Shown in pieces: positions 7,525 through 16,877 of a DNA stretch of 64,000 nt. The stretch spans positions 1,798,001 through 1,862,000 of the forward strand of contig NZ_CP072333.1 in the NCBI RefSeq assembly GCF_018127745.1, given 5' to 3'. A model generated the notes under the pieces. It worked only from the letters and a program-made list of their open reading frames with translations, was not told the origin of the DNA and did no database searches. A program made the translations under genes and the position numbers. Positions within the stretch are counted from its first letter, which is position 1, and each line of letters begins with the position of its first letter. This DNA is from Porphyromonas sp. oral taxon 275 (GTDB taxonomy: Bacteria > Bacteroidota > Bacteroidia > Bacteroidales > Porphyromonadaceae).

Positions 7525-9594
7525 CTAGCGCTTGTCGGGGTAGGCGATGCGCGCGTGGTACATGGTCATGAGCTTGAGGATGAAGACCTCCTTGATCTCG
7601 CGGATGTCACGGAAGGTCAAGGGCGTATCCTCCAGCAGCCCCTCGGCGACAATGCCGTCGACCAGACGCTGCACCAGCTGCCGTATGCCCTCCTCGGTGT
7701 AGCTGGTGAGGCTGCGGCTGGCAGCCTCGACGCTGTCGGCGAGCATCAGGATCCCCTGCTCCTTGGTCTGGGGATTGGGCCCTGGATAGGTGAAGGGCTC
7801 GGGGTCTACCTCCTCACCAGGGTGCTCATTGCAGTAGGTATTGTAGAAGTAGCGCGTCGTGCTGCGCCCATGGTGCGTGCGGATGAAGTCGATGATCTGC
7901 GGCGGCAGCGAGCTCTTCTGCCCGAGGATGATCCCATCGGTGACGTGGCGGATGATCACGCGGGCACTCTCGTGCGCCGAGAGCAGGCGGTGGGGGCTAT
8001 TGGACGGGGCGTTCTCGGTGAAGAACTCAGGGTGCAGCATCTTGCCTATATCGTGGTAGAGCGCCCCGGCACGGATCAGCTGCGTATCGGCCCCGATACG
8101 TGTGGCGGCGGCCTGCGCTAGGATGGAGACCTGATAGGAGTGCTGGAAGGTCCCGGGCGCGATCTCCGAGAGCTCGCGCAGCAGCGGCATGGCCGTATCG
8201 CTCAGCTCCACCAGGCGCACATTGGACACGTAGCCGAAGGCACGCTCGACGAGGAAGGCCAGCACGTAGGTGAACATCAGGAAGACGAGGTTGACCCCGT
8301 AGTACAGCAGCTTCATCCAGTAGTCGGTGGTGATCATGTCCTTGCCCAGCCACTCGACCAGCATCGAGGAGAGGATGTAGACAAGATAGACCGAGAAGGC
8401 AGCGCGGATCAGCTGCCCGCGGTTGGAGAGGCTCTGCAGGGTGAAGATCGCGGAGAAGCCCGCCAGGAGCTGCACGAAGATGAAGTTCAGCGGGTCGAGG
8501 GTGAAGTAAGCCACCGCAAGGATCGTGATGACGTAGGTCGTCAGTGCCATGTGGCTGGCGAAGAAGGTACGCAGCAGCAGGATGATCATCACGTAGGGGA
8601 CGACCTCGATGCTGAACCAGTCGACGTGCGCCACCTGCAGCTTGGTCAGCCCGATGAAGGTGAGGATGCTCAGCAGCACGAGGACGACATTCTTCGTCTG
8701 CTCGGTGAACTCGCGGTAGAAGAGTACCAGATAGATCGCCAGCGCCGTGAAGAGGAAGAAGAAGTAGCCCAGCAGCGGCAGCTGTAGGAAGCTGGTCTGC
8801 TCCCCGACGCGGGCCTTGTACTCCTCGTTGAGCGAGCGGATGACATTGAGCGCATAGGGCGTCAGCACCTCCCCCTGGTCGATGATGCGGCGGCCCTGCT
8901 GGTAGCGCTCCGTCGAGGTCGCCAGGCTCGAGAGGGCCTCGGCGAGCATGCGCTTGGTCTCGGCCTCGGCATAGCTCACATTGGGCTGCAGGTACTGCGT
9001 GATCTCCAGCTGGCGCAGCAGCTCGGGCTTGAGCCCCTGCCGTGTAGCCTCGTCGATGATGAGCTTGTAGACCTCGCTCAGGCGGTAGAGGCGTGCCACG
9101 GGGACGTTCGTCCAGCCCGTGCCCGTCTGCCCGCTGCCGAGCATACGTACCTCGAGGCGGCGATCTAGGTGCAGCTCGTCGAGGGTCTTGCTGTCTATGA
9201 TCCCGAAGGAGTAGTACTTCTTGAGCTGCTGCTGCAGGAAGAGGTAGTAGCTCTCGGGGACGGTCGCTGCCAGCTCCTTGTACTGGTCGTGCAGCTGATT
9301 GATCATGCGCGGCATGACGTTCTCATCCATGCGGCACATGGGCGGGATGATACGCTCCACGCTGTCCCGCTCCATCTTCATCTGCTCCTCCGTCTTGAGG
9401 ACGGGGAACTCAAAGGGGGCTACCAGAGGCCGCTCACCCCAGGGCTGGTCAGCCTTGAGGGAGGGGTAGTTAGGCACATAGCCCTCCTTGGGCGAGGTGT
9501 TGATACTCGCCACGAGCGCCCCGACGAAGAAGATCGCCAGCACGTAGAGCATGTGGAGGTAGAGCGCCTTATTATCCTTGAGGAACTTCAGCAT
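7525..9594 (-). CDS. pgpH: Membrane HD-domain phosphohydrolase (7TMR-HD, PgpH/YqfF-like)
   Basis: The open frame reaches 9672, but the likely start is the ATG at 9594 (MLKFLKDNKALYLHMLY), 23 bp after a perfect -7 box, giving 689 residues. There is one N-terminal helix (~12-30) and a 7TMR-HDED extracytoplasmic region (~35-270). A multi-helix membrane block (~275-455) and a C-terminal HD domain follow, with HDIGK at about 514-518 and IRTHHG further on. Characterised relatives (Listeria PgpH) hydrolyse cyclic di-AMP. The substrate here is inferred from the family. It heads a two-gene operon with aroK. Confidence 0.92.
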   Translation of the reverse strand: MLKFLKDNKALYLHMLYVLAIFFVGALVASINTSPKEGYVPNYPSLKADQPWGERPLVAPFEFPVLKTEEQMKMERDSVERIIPPMCRMDENVMPRMINQLHDQYKELAATVPESYYLFLQQQLKKYYSFGIIDSKTLDELHLDRRLEVRMLGSGQTGTGWTNVPVARLYRLSEVYKLIIDEATRQGLKPELLRQLEITQYLQPNVSYAEAETKRMLAEALSSLATSTERYQQGRRIIDQGEVLTPYALNVIRSLNEEYKARVGEQTSFLQLPLLGYFFFLFTALAIYLVLFYREFTEQTKNVVLVLLSILTFIGLTKLQVAHVDWFSIEVVPYVMIILLLRTFFASHMALTTYVITILAVAYFTLDPLNFIFVQLLAGFSAIFTLQSLSNRGQLIRAAFSVYLVYILSSMLVEWLGKDMITTDYWMKLLYYGVNLVFLMFTYVLAFLVERAFGYVSNVRLVELSDTAMPLLRELSEIAPGTFQHSYQVSILAQAAATRIGADTQLIRAGALYHDIGKMLHPEFFTENAPSNSPHRLLSAHESARVIIRHVTDGIILGQKSSLPPQIIDFIRTHHGRSTTRYFYNTYCNEHPGEEVDPEPFTYPGPNPQTKEQGILMLADSVEAASRSLTSYTEEGIRQLVQRLVDGIVAEGLLEDTPLTFRDIREIKEVFILKLMTMYHARIAYPDKR

Positions 9595-9616
9595 ATCTAA
9601 GCTATTAGGTCTTAGA

Positions 9617-9624
9617 CAAAGATA
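9617..9624 (-). promoter_or_regulatory. -7 promoter box for pgpH
   Basis: The minus strand reads TATCTTTG, 23 bp upstream of the chosen pgpH start. This supports that start over the longer open frame, which would begin upstream of the promoter. Confidence 0.65.
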
Positions 9625-9700
9625 CGCAAAAGCCCCCGAGCCCCCGCCGAGCCTAGGACGGACGCATCGCATCGATTAGGGATAGGAGGGGTACTCCTTG

Positions 9701-10197
9701 AGCTTTACCCAGAGACCTAAGGCAAGGCTTAGCCTCCCCCCTCCTATACTTTGAGCAGACGAGAAGGAGAAGCCCCAGCGGGGCGACCCCTTCCAAAGCC
9801 CAGGGTGCGTAGCCCTGCAAGGGCGACCAAACCCTAGGACACGAGAAAGTATGAATTAGGAAGAGGAAGAGCGCCCCGTCAGCTTTACCCAGAGACCTAA
9901 GACAAGGCTTGGCCTCTTCCCTCCTATACTTTGAGCAGACGAGAAGGAGAAGCCCCAGCGGGGCGACCCCTTCCAAAGCCCTGGGTGCGTAGCCCTGCAA
10001 GGGCGACCAAACCCTAGGACACGAGAAAGTATGAATTAGGAAGAGGAAGAGCGCCCCGTCAGCTTTACCCAGAGACCTAAGACAAGGCTTGGCCTCTTCC
10101 CTCCTATACTTTGAGCAGATGAGAAGGAGAAGCCCCAGCGGGGCGACCCCTTCCAAAGCCCAGGGTGCGTAGCCCTGCAAGGGCGACCAAACCCTGG
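9701..10197. repeat. 180-bp tandem repeat, about 2.75 copies
   Basis: The block beginning AGCTTTACCCAGAGACCTAA occurs at 9701, 9881 and 10061, exactly 180 bp apart; copies two and three are almost identical. Each unit contains a copy of the dispersed GGGTCGCCCC/CCAAACCCT family. Because 180 is divisible by three, the minus strand gives a spurious repetitive open frame. No gene is supported here. Confidence 0.9.
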
Positions 10198-10199
10198 GT

Positions 10200-10430
10200 A
10201 GGCTAAACAAATAGGTATAGAGCCCTACAGGGGCGACCCTCAAAACACCCATAAGCAAGGGCGGAGTGGTGTAGCAAGGGCACTACGAACGCTTTATGGG
10301 TCGCCCCTGCAGGGCTCTTTAAGGATCGGAGGGCTTGACCCAGGGTTCCGTCACGCCTACAGCGTTCCCTCACCCTGGGCTTTGGAAGGGGTCGCCCCTA
10401 TAGGGGCTGGCTAGACCTTTTGCTCTTATC
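10200..10430. repeat. Further copies of the dispersed GGTCGCCCCT family
   Basis: AGCCCTACAGGGGCGACCC at 10222-10240 is followed by an opposite-orientation copy from about 10300 (GGGTCGCCCCTGCAGGGCTC) to 10410 (GGGTCGCCCCTATAGGGGCT). The same family occurs in the tandem repeats just upstream and at 51.77-52.26 kb. No coding function is visible. Confidence 0.75.
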
Positions 10431-10531
10431 GGAGGATGGAGAATAGGCTGCGGGCTTCTTGACGCAGCCACCCCCGCCGAGCAGGCCCGGCAAGGGGCGG
10501 AGTGCAGCGATAGCCTAGGGTGAGCGGCCGT

Positions 10532-10619
10532 GAGGGATATCAGTCAGCCTGCTGAGGGACGTCCGTCAGCGCCGCGAGGGATATCCGTGGCGCAGCTGAG
10601 GGATATCCCTGAGGAAGGC
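10532..10619. repeat. 22-bp-period palindromic array, element 1 (4 units)
   Basis: GAGGGAY-type units start at 10532, 10554, 10576 and 10598, an exact 22-bp period. Each reads approximately GAGGGATATC, one base, then GTCAGC and a GC-rich linker ending GCT. Unit 4 contains the palindrome AGGGATATCCCT. It lies in the gap between pgpH and ansA, about 110 bp upstream of the ansA -7 box. Confidence 0.88.
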
Positions 10620-10728
10620 TCCCCCCGTAGAGGCGCCTTGCACCCGAGCAAGGAGCGGGCCCTCCCCCACCCCGGGGAGGGGCGCCGCAAGGCACCGCGC
10701 AGCAGTACGACCGCGCCTGCTATTTTGC

Positions 10729-10736
10729 TATCTTTG
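10729..10736 (+). promoter_or_regulatory. -7 promoter box for ansA
   Basis: The plus strand reads TATCTTTG, 64 bp upstream of the ansA start. Confidence 0.6.
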
Positions 10737-10800
10737 TAGGGAGGGCTAGCCCCCTAGCTGGCCCAAAGCATGACACGAGTGCTCCTCTAAGCGATACACT

Positions 10801-11889
10801 ATGGCCACCGAACGACGCATCTCCATCCTCCTCATCTACACCGGAGGGACTATAGGCATGGTCGAGAACCCCACGACGGGGGCCCTCGAGCCCTTCGACT
10901 TCGCCTATCTACAGGACAACGTCCCCGAGCTACGCCGCCTCGGCTGCGACATCTCCAGCGTGGCCTTCACCCCTCCGCTCGACTCCTCGGCCATAGCACC
11001 CGAGGACTGGACGCGCCTGGTGGACATCATCGCCGAGCACTACGACCGCTACGATGGCTTCGTCGTCCTGCACGGGACGGACACCATGGCCTACACGGCC
11101 TCCGCCCTCAGCTTTGCCCTCGAGGGGCTGGCTAAGCCCGTGGTCTTCACCGGCTCGCAGCTCCCCGTGGGGAAGCTGCGTACCGATGGCAAGGAGAACC
11201 TCATCACCGCCATCGAGATCGCTGCCGCACGTGACGAGGCCGGGCAGCCCCGCGTGCCCGAGGTCGCGCTCTTCTTCGAGAACTACCTGATGCGCGGCAA
11301 TCGCACCAGCAAGGTCAGCGCCGACCAGTTCAGCGCCTTCGACTCCTACAACTATCCCCATCTAGCCTACGCGGGCATTGAGATCCGCTACCACGATGCG
11401 GCCATCAAGCGCGATGCCCTCGGCCAAACCCTGAGGCCGCACCGCTCCTTCGACCCCAATGTGGCGGTGCTCAAGCTCTTCCCAGGCATCACCCGCGAGG
11501 TCGTGCAGTCGCTGCTCAGCCTGCCCTCGCTCAAGGGCGTCGTGCTGGAGACCTTCGGCAGTGGCAATGCGCCGATGCTCCCATGGTTCCTCGAGGCGCT
11601 CGAGGCAGCTGTGGCACGCGGCGTGGTCATCGTGAACGTGACGCAGTGCGTGACGGGCTATGTGGACATGATGCGCTACGAGACGGGGATGCTGCTGCAG
11701 CGTATGGGGCTGGTGAGCGGACGGGACAGCACCACGGAGAGCGCCCTGACGAAGCTGATGTACCTCTTCGGTCGTGGCTACAGCCCCCAGGAGGTCAAGC
11801 AGCAGATGGCCCTGCCCCTGCGGGGCGAGATGACCCTCGAGCCGACGGCCGAGGACTTCGGTCGTGAGACCTATATCTATAGACGCTAA
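10801..11889 (+). CDS. ansA: L-asparaginase, type I
   Basis: The 362-residue protein shows both asparaginase signatures: IYTGGTIGMVE (catalytic Thr region, about 12-22) and VLHGTDTMAYTASALSF (His-Gly-Thr-Asp-Thr, about 89-105), plus PVVFTGSQLPVGKLRTDGKENL. It hydrolyses asparagine to aspartate and ammonia. There is no signal peptide, so it is cytoplasmic. This fits an amino-acid-fermenting lifestyle. The walJ-like gene follows 16 bp after the stop if its GTG start is right, so the two are probably co-transcribed. Confidence 0.95.
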   Translation: MATERRISILLIYTGGTIGMVENPTTGALEPFDFAYLQDNVPELRRLGCDISSVAFTPPLDSSAIAPEDWTRLVDIIAEHYDRYDGFVVLHGTDTMAYTASALSFALEGLAKPVVFTGSQLPVGKLRTDGKENLITAIEIAAARDEAGQPRVPEVALFFENYLMRGNRTSKVSADQFSAFDSYNYPHLAYAGIEIRYHDAAIKRDALGQTLRPHRSFDPNVAVLKLFPGITREVVQSLLSLPSLKGVVLETFGSGNAPMLPWFLEALEAAVARGVVIVNVTQCVTGYVDMMRYETGMLLQRMGLVSGRDSTTESALTKLMYLFGRGYSPQEVKQQMALPLRGEMTLEPTAEDFGRETYIYRR

Positions 11890-11905
11890 AGGAGAGACGA
11901 AGCAA

Positions 11906-12718
11906 GTGATACGATTCATGAGCCTGGGGAGTGGGAGCAGTGGCAACTGCTACTACCTCGGGGACGAGACGGGCGGCCTGCTGCTGGATGCAGGCATCCC
12001 CATACGCAGCATCAAGAAGAGCCTAGCCGCCGAGGGCATCAGCCTCGAGGACGGCCATATACGTGGCGTGCTGGTGACGCACGACCACGCCGACCACATA
12101 CGCACCATAGGCGTGCTGGGAGCAGTCTACCACCTCCCCGTCTACGCTACAACCCTGGTGCACGACAGCATCACCCGCAGCCGCTTCGTACAGGAGCCGC
12201 TGGGGGCCTCGCGCCGCGAGCTCGCCATCCACGAGCCGCTGGAGCTGGCGGGCTTCTCCATCGAGGCCTTCCCCGTGCCGCACGATAGCGCGGAGAACGT
12301 AGGCTATCACATCACCCGCGGCGAGGACTTCCGCTTCACTCTCGCTACCGACGTAGGCCACCCCACCGCGGTCATCGAGCGCTACATCGCCGCCGCCCAG
12401 CACGTCGTGCTGGAGGCCAACTACGACAGCGAGATGCTCCGCACGGGCAGCTACCCACCCTTCCTCAAGGAGCGCGTAGCCAGTCCGCTGGGACACCTCT
12501 CCAATGAGGAGGCCGCCGAGGTCCTAGCGCGCTGCTACCACCCCGAGATGCGCAACGTGTGGCTCTGCCACCTGAGCAAGGACAACAACCACCCCGAGCT
12601 CTGCTGGAAGAGCATCGAGCAGCGCCTCTTCAGCGAGGGCATACGCGTGGGGAAGGACCTTAGCCTGACAGCCCTGCGCCGCACCGCGCCCTCCCCGATG
12701 TACCTACTGGAGCCCTAG
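11906..12718 (+). CDS. walJ: MBL-fold metal-dependent hydrolase, WalJ/YycJ-like
   Basis: The metallo-beta-lactamase motif VTHDHADH is near residue 55, with further metal ligands in VPHDSAENVGYH, ATDVGH and WLCHLSKDNN. The frame is open from 11864, inside ansA. The GTG at 11906 (VIRFMSLGSGSSGNCYYLG) has a purine-rich GGAGAG 10 bp upstream and matches the usual N-terminus of this family; ATG 11918 is the alternative. WalJ-type proteins are nuclease-like MBL hydrolases linked to cell-wall control and DNA repair in Firmicutes. The role in Bacteroidetes is unproven. About 270 residues, full length. Confidence 0.9.
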   Translation: MIRFMSLGSGSSGNCYYLGDETGGLLLDAGIPIRSIKKSLAAEGISLEDGHIRGVLVTHDHADHIRTIGVLGAVYHLPVYATTLVHDSITRSRFVQEPLGASRRELAIHEPLELAGFSIEAFPVPHDSAENVGYHITRGEDFRFTLATDVGHPTAVIERYIAAAQHVVLEANYDSEMLRTGSYPPFLKERVASPLGHLSNEEAAEVLARCYHPEMRNVWLCHLSKDNNHPELCWKSIEQRLFSEGIRVGKDLSLTALRRTAPSPMYLLEP

Positions 12719-12906
12719 CCCCACTAGCACGCCCCTACCCCCACAACGGGGACGCCCCGCCGCCCCGCCTAGGAGGAGACAGCTCCTCCCCTCCCTGCAG
12801 CCCGAGCGGCACGGCACCCCTTCCTGCGCCTCCTCTAGAGCGCAGATAGCACAGACAGACCATTACCCTAGGCTGCCCCCAGCAGCCCCACACCCGACAC
12901 AGCACT

Positions 12907-13485
12907 ATGGATACAGAGAAGTACAAGCTCTATACGAAGGGCGGCGACAAGGGCCGCACCTCCCTCGTCGGGGGACAGCGCGTCCCCAAGTATGACCTCC
13001 GCCTGGAATGCTACGGCACCATCGACGAGCTCAATAGCTTCGTCGGAGTCCTCTTGGCCTACGAGCTCGAGGAGCCCGACAGCCGCTTCCTCTACTGGCT
13101 ACAGCACAAGCTCTTCTCCGTCGGCGGCTATCTGGCCACCGACACCAGCAAGGACGAACTCCACGAGGTGACCTGCGTCACCGAGCGCGCCGTAGCCAAG
13201 GTAGAGCGTGAGATCGACCGGCTTGATGACCTCGTGCCGCCCATCAAGGCCTTCATCCTCCCCTCGGGCGGGCACATCACCGCCGCGGCACACGTCTGCC
13301 GCACCGTCTGTCGCCGCGCCGAGCGCCTCATCTACCGCCTCGACAGCGAGCATCCCCTAGCCCCCGAGGTCCTGCGCTTCGTCAATCGCCTCAGCGACTA
13401 CTTCTTTGCCCTAGCACGCAAGGAGGTCTTCCGCGCCCAAGGGCAGGAGATCGTCTGGACCTACGATCACGACGACGCCGACTAG
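12907..13485 (+). CDS. Cob(I)yrinic acid a,c-diamide adenosyltransferase, PduO type
   Basis: The 192-residue protein starts with KLYTKGGDKGRTSLVGGQRV (the PduO-type ATP-binding segment) and contains YGTIDELNSFVG and LPSGGHITAAAHVCRTVCRRAER, the family's hallmark cobalamin/ATP motifs. It transfers the adenosyl group of ATP to cob(I)alamin to form coenzyme B12. In Porphyromonas-type metabolism that would serve methylmalonyl-CoA mutase, which is not in this window. The stop TAG is immediately followed by the rpoN ATG. Confidence 0.94.
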   Translation: MDTEKYKLYTKGGDKGRTSLVGGQRVPKYDLRLECYGTIDELNSFVGVLLAYELEEPDSRFLYWLQHKLFSVGGYLATDTSKDELHEVTCVTERAVAKVEREIDRLDDLVPPIKAFILPSGGHITAAAHVCRTVCRRAERLIYRLDSEHPLAPEVLRFVNRLSDYFFALARKEVFRAQGQEIVWTYDHDDAD

Positions 13486-14940
13486 ATGGCAGGACTGGAG
13501 CAGACCCAACGCCTAGAGCAGACCCAGGGGCTGACCCCTGCGCAGCTGCTGGCGGTGAAGATGCTGGAGGTCACGAGCCTCGAGCTGGAGACCCGTATCG
13601 AGCAGGAGCTGGAGGAGAACCCCGCCCTCGAGGAGAACTATCCCGAGGAGGAGCAGCGCAGCGGCACGGACGAGGGGGATGAGGACGGCGCCACCGAGCA
13701 GGACTGGGAGCTAGGCGAATACGCCCAGGACGACATCCCCGAGTACAAGCTACGCGAGCTGCAGGAGCGCCAGTCGGTGCGTGAGGAGATCCCCTTCGCC
13801 GCTGGAGCCCCCAGCCTCGAGGAGCAGCTGCTGGAGCAGCTCTCCATGGTCACCGAGCTCGAGGGTCGCCGCTACGAGCTGGCACGCTACATCGTGGGCA
13901 GTATCGACGCCGATGGCTACCTGACGCGCTCGGTGGAGGAGCTCCAGGACGACCTACTCTTCAAGGCCGGCATTGATGCCCGAGCCGAGGAGCTCGAGGA
14001 GCTCATCGCTCTGGTCAAGACCCTTGACCCGCCCGGCGTAGGGGCGCGTGATCTGCGTGAGGCCCTCTTGCTGCAGCTGCAGCGCCTGCCCGAGGACGAG
14101 CTCTCACAGGCAGCTGATCGGCTTATCCGCGAGCACTACGAGGACTTCGTCAATAAGCGCTTCGACCGCCTCTGCTCGGCCCTAGGCATCGACGAGCAGC
14201 GCCTCTCGGAGCTCTACGCCTTCATTGCCCGCCTCAGCCCACGCCCCGCCAGCGGTCTCGGGGACGACGCCGAGGCACGCTTCGCGCACTTCACCCCCGA
14301 CTTCATCGTCACCGAGCGCGACGGCGAGCTACAGGTCTCGCTCGTCGGGGAGCGCGAGATTGCCCCGCTGCGTCTGAGCCCTACATACCTCGAGCTGCTG
14401 GAGGCGCACCGCGACCAGGCGGGTCAGAGCCGCCAGAGCCGCGAGGCGATGACCTTCCTCAAGCACAAGGTCGAGCAGGCGCGCTGGTTCATCGAGGCCC
14501 TCGAGACGCGCCAGCAGACGCTGCGCCGCACGATGATGGCCATCGTGGAGCACCAGCGTGACTTCTTCTTCTCAGGCGAGGTGAGCGACCTCAAGCCTAT
14601 GGTGCTGCGCGACATCGCCGAGGCCACGGGGCTCGACATCAGCACCATCTCGCGCGTCAGCAACAGCAAGTCGGTGCAGACCGACCACGGCATCTACATG
14701 CTGAAGTTCTTCTTCGGCGAGGGCATCACCACCGAGGAGGGCGAGAGCATCTCCACGCGTGAGGTACGGCAGGCCTTAGCCGCACTCATCGAGGCCGAGG
14801 ACAAGCGCCAGCCGCTGACGGACGAGGAGCTGACGCAGCAGCTGGCCGCCCAGGGCTACCCCATAGCCCGCCGCACGGTGGCCAAGTACCGCGAGCAGCT
14901 TCGCCTGCCCATCGCGCGCCTACGCCGCCAGCTTCCCTAG
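13486..14940 (+). CDS. rpoN: RNA polymerase sigma-54 factor
   Basis: The 484-residue protein has the Gln/Leu-rich region I (about 4-48, LEQTQRLEQTQGLTPAQLLAVKML). An acidic region II follows (50-90), then the core-binding region, the helix-turn-helix DIAEATGLDISTISRVSNSK, and the RpoN box ARRTVAKYRE (461-470), which reads the -24 GG element. It directs transcription from -24/-12 promoters with AAA+ activators, none of which is encoded in this window. The start codon abuts the previous gene's stop. Confidence 0.96.
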   Translation: MAGLEQTQRLEQTQGLTPAQLLAVKMLEVTSLELETRIEQELEENPALEENYPEEEQRSGTDEGDEDGATEQDWELGEYAQDDIPEYKLRELQERQSVREEIPFAAGAPSLEEQLLEQLSMVTELEGRRYELARYIVGSIDADGYLTRSVEELQDDLLFKAGIDARAEELEELIALVKTLDPPGVGARDLREALLLQLQRLPEDELSQAADRLIREHYEDFVNKRFDRLCSALGIDEQRLSELYAFIARLSPRPASGLGDDAEARFAHFTPDFIVTERDGELQVSLVGEREIAPLRLSPTYLELLEAHRDQAGQSRQSREAMTFLKHKVEQARWFIEALETRQQTLRRTMMAIVEHQRDFFFSGEVSDLKPMVLRDIAEATGLDISTISRVSNSKSVQTDHGIYMLKFFFGEGITTEEGESISTREVRQALAALIEAEDKRQPLTDEELTQQLAAQGYPIARRTVAKYREQLRLPIARLRRQLP

Positions 14941-15065
14941 CTCGGCAGCAGCTCAGGCTCCCTAGCCCTAGCCCCATCTCCCAGCTTCCTCGACCCACCT
15001 CCCGAACTTCCTCTGCCCTCGTGGAGCGAACGAGCGGAGCCCCTTCGCCCCGCACCCCACCAAAG

Positions 15066-15123
15066 GCACAAGCCCCACCGAGACGCCCCAGCTACGGCTG
15101 GAGCTACTCGGTGGGGCTTGTGC
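15066..15123 (-). terminator. Intrinsic terminator downstream of serS
   Basis: A 17-bp perfect inverted repeat (15066-15082 with 15107-15123, GCACAAGCCCCACCGAG and its complement) encloses an inner GCTACGGCTGGAGCT stem-like loop. It lies between the convergent rpoN and serS genes and can serve both. Confidence 0.8.
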
Positions 15124-15146
15124 TCTAGAGGGCTTAGCCTCGGGTG

Positions 15147-16430
15147 CTACTTCTGGGGCAGCGGGATGAGATCGAAGCCCGTGTAGGGTCTCAGCGCCTC
15201 GGGGATGCGGATGCCCTCGGGCGTCTGGTTGTTCTCGAGGAGGGCGGCCACGATGCGGGGGAGGGCGAGGGCACTCCCGTTGAGCGTGTGTGCGAGCTGT
15301 ACGCCCTGCTCGCTATCGCGGTAGCGCAGGCGCAGGCGGTTGGCCTGATAGCTCTCGAAGTTGGACACCGAGCTGACCTCCAGCCAGCGCTGCTGCGCGG
15401 CGGAGAAGACCTCGAAGTCGTAGGTCAGCGCACTGGTGAAGCTCATGTCACCGCCGCTGAGACGCAGGATACGCCAGGGCAACTCCAGCTTCGTCACGAG
15501 GGTCTCCACGTAGGCGACCATCTCGTCCAGACGCTCGTAGCTACGCTCGGGCTTGTCGATGCAGACGATCTCGACCTTGTCGAACTGGTGCAGACGGTTC
15601 AGTCCGCGCACGTCCTTGCCGTACGAGCCAGCCTCGCGACGGAAGCAAGCCGAGTAGGCGGTGTTGCGTACGGGCAGGTCCTTCTCGTCCAGGATGACGT
15701 CGCGGTAGATGTTGGTCACGGGTACCTCAGCCGTGGGGATGAGGTAGAGGTTGTCCACGCCGACGTGGTACATCTGCCCCTCCTTGTCGGGGAGCTGGCC
15801 CGTGCCGTAGCCCGAGTCCTCGTTGACGACGTAGGGGGGCTGCACCTCGGTGAAGCCTGCCTCGCGTGCGTTGTCGAGGAAGAAGTTGATGAGCGCGCGC
15901 TGCAGGCGTGCCCCATAGCCCTTGTAGACGGGGAAGCCGGCACCCGTGATCTTGACGCCGAGCTCGAAGTCTATGAGGTCGTAGGTCTTCGCGAGCTCCC
16001 AGTGGGGAGCAGCGTCGGCAGGGAGCTCAGGGTTGTGCCCGCCCATCTTGACACAGACGTTGTCCTCGGCTGTCGCGCCCTCGGGCACGATCTCGGCGGG
16101 GAGATTGGGGATCTGCAGCAGGATCTCGCGGATACGAGCCTCTGCCTCGTTCTTCTTCTCCTCGAGCTGGCGGCTAAGCTGCTTGAGGTCGGCGACCTGG
16201 GCGCGTATCTTCTCGGCCTGATCCTTCAGTCCCTGCTTCATCAGGGCACCGATCTCCTTGGCGATGGCATTCTGCTGCGCCAGGCTCGCGTCGAGCTCCT
16301 GCTGGGTGCGGCGGCGCAGCTCGTCGAGGTCGAGCACCTCAGTGATGTACTGGCGCGCCTCGAAGTGCTTCTTCTGTAGGAGGCGGAGGACGTCCTCCGT
16401 CTGCTCCTTGATTCGCTTGATGGTAAGCAT
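15147..16430 (-). CDS. serS: Seryl-tRNA synthetase
   Basis: The 427-residue class II synthetase has the N-terminal coiled-coil tRNA-binding arm (about 30-105) and motif 2 (ACFRREAGSYGKDVRGLNRLHQF). The serine/ATP site follows (FTSALTYDFEVFSAAQQRWLEVSS), then motif 3 (NGSALALPRIVAALLENNQ). It charges tRNA-Ser. It is the third gene after rplU and rpmA on the same strand and is probably co-transcribed from the rplU promoter. Confidence 0.97.
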   Translation of the reverse strand: MLTIKRIKEQTEDVLRLLQKKHFEARQYITEVLDLDELRRRTQQELDASLAQQNAIAKEIGALMKQGLKDQAEKIRAQVADLKQLSRQLEEKKNEAEARIREILLQIPNLPAEIVPEGATAEDNVCVKMGGHNPELPADAAPHWELAKTYDLIDFELGVKITGAGFPVYKGYGARLQRALINFFLDNAREAGFTEVQPPYVVNEDSGYGTGQLPDKEGQMYHVGVDNLYLIPTAEVPVTNIYRDVILDEKDLPVRNTAYSACFRREAGSYGKDVRGLNRLHQFDKVEIVCIDKPERSYERLDEMVAYVETLVTKLELPWRILRLSGGDMSFTSALTYDFEVFSAAQQRWLEVSSVSNFESYQANRLRLRYRDSEQGVQLAHTLNGSALALPRIVAALLENNQTPEGIRIPEALRPYTGFDLIPLPQK

Positions 16431-16584
16431 CTCTCTCTTGGGTCTATTAAAGGAGGAGAGCTTGCCCTCAAGGACTATGGCCCTCGGAGCAAGCTCTCTC
16501 GTTACCTATATCTCTCTGTAGGCGGGATGATCCCACCTCGGGAGGGTAGCTGGTCGTCCCCTGGGGGACGTCGGGGTCTCGTCC

Positions 16585-16842
16585 TTAGGCTTCTGCCTGG
16601 ATCGAGACGTAGGAGCGATCGTTCTTCTTGCGCGTGAAGACGACCGTACCATCTACGAGGGCGTAGAGCGTGTGGTCCTTACCGATACCCACGCCTGCGC
16701 CAGGGTGATGCTGCGTGCCGCGCTGGCGCACGATGATGTTACCAGCCTTGGCATGCTGACCACCGAAGAGCTTTACACCAAGTCGCTTGCTTTCTGATTC
16801 GCGTCCGTTCTTGGAGCTACCTACACCTTTTTTATGTGCCAT
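16585..16842 (-). CDS. rpmA: 50S ribosomal protein L27
   Basis: The 85-residue protein begins [24 protein letters not shown] and has [15 protein letters not shown], both diagnostic of bL27. Its N-terminus reaches the peptidyl transferase centre. It starts directly with MAHKKG rather than the processed N-terminal extension known in Firmicutes. It follows rplU with a 35-bp gap. Confidence 0.97.
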   Translation of the reverse strand: MAHKKGVGSSKNGRESESKRLGVKLFGGQHAKAGNIIVRQRGTQHHPGAGVGIGKDHTLYALVDGTVVFTRKKNDRSYVSIQAEA

Positions 16843-16877
16843 TGTCCTTGTCTAACTAATGCGGTGATACTTATTTA

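Noticed and set aside
9653..10258. 201-codon minus-strand frame with an internally repeated protein
   Set aside because: It is the in-frame reading of the 180-bp tandem repeat. It has no recognisable domain or start signal, and the same peptide pattern appears wherever the dispersed repeat occurs.
10530..10739. 69-codon plus-strand frame across 22-bp element 1
   Set aside because: It is the translation of the repeat; 22 is not a multiple of three and the frame has no other support.
11864..11905. Upstream ATG as the start of the walJ-like gene
   Set aside because: It would lie inside ansA and add residues (MRPISIDAKGETKQ) not seen in the family. The GTG at 11906 has a better-placed purine-rich site.
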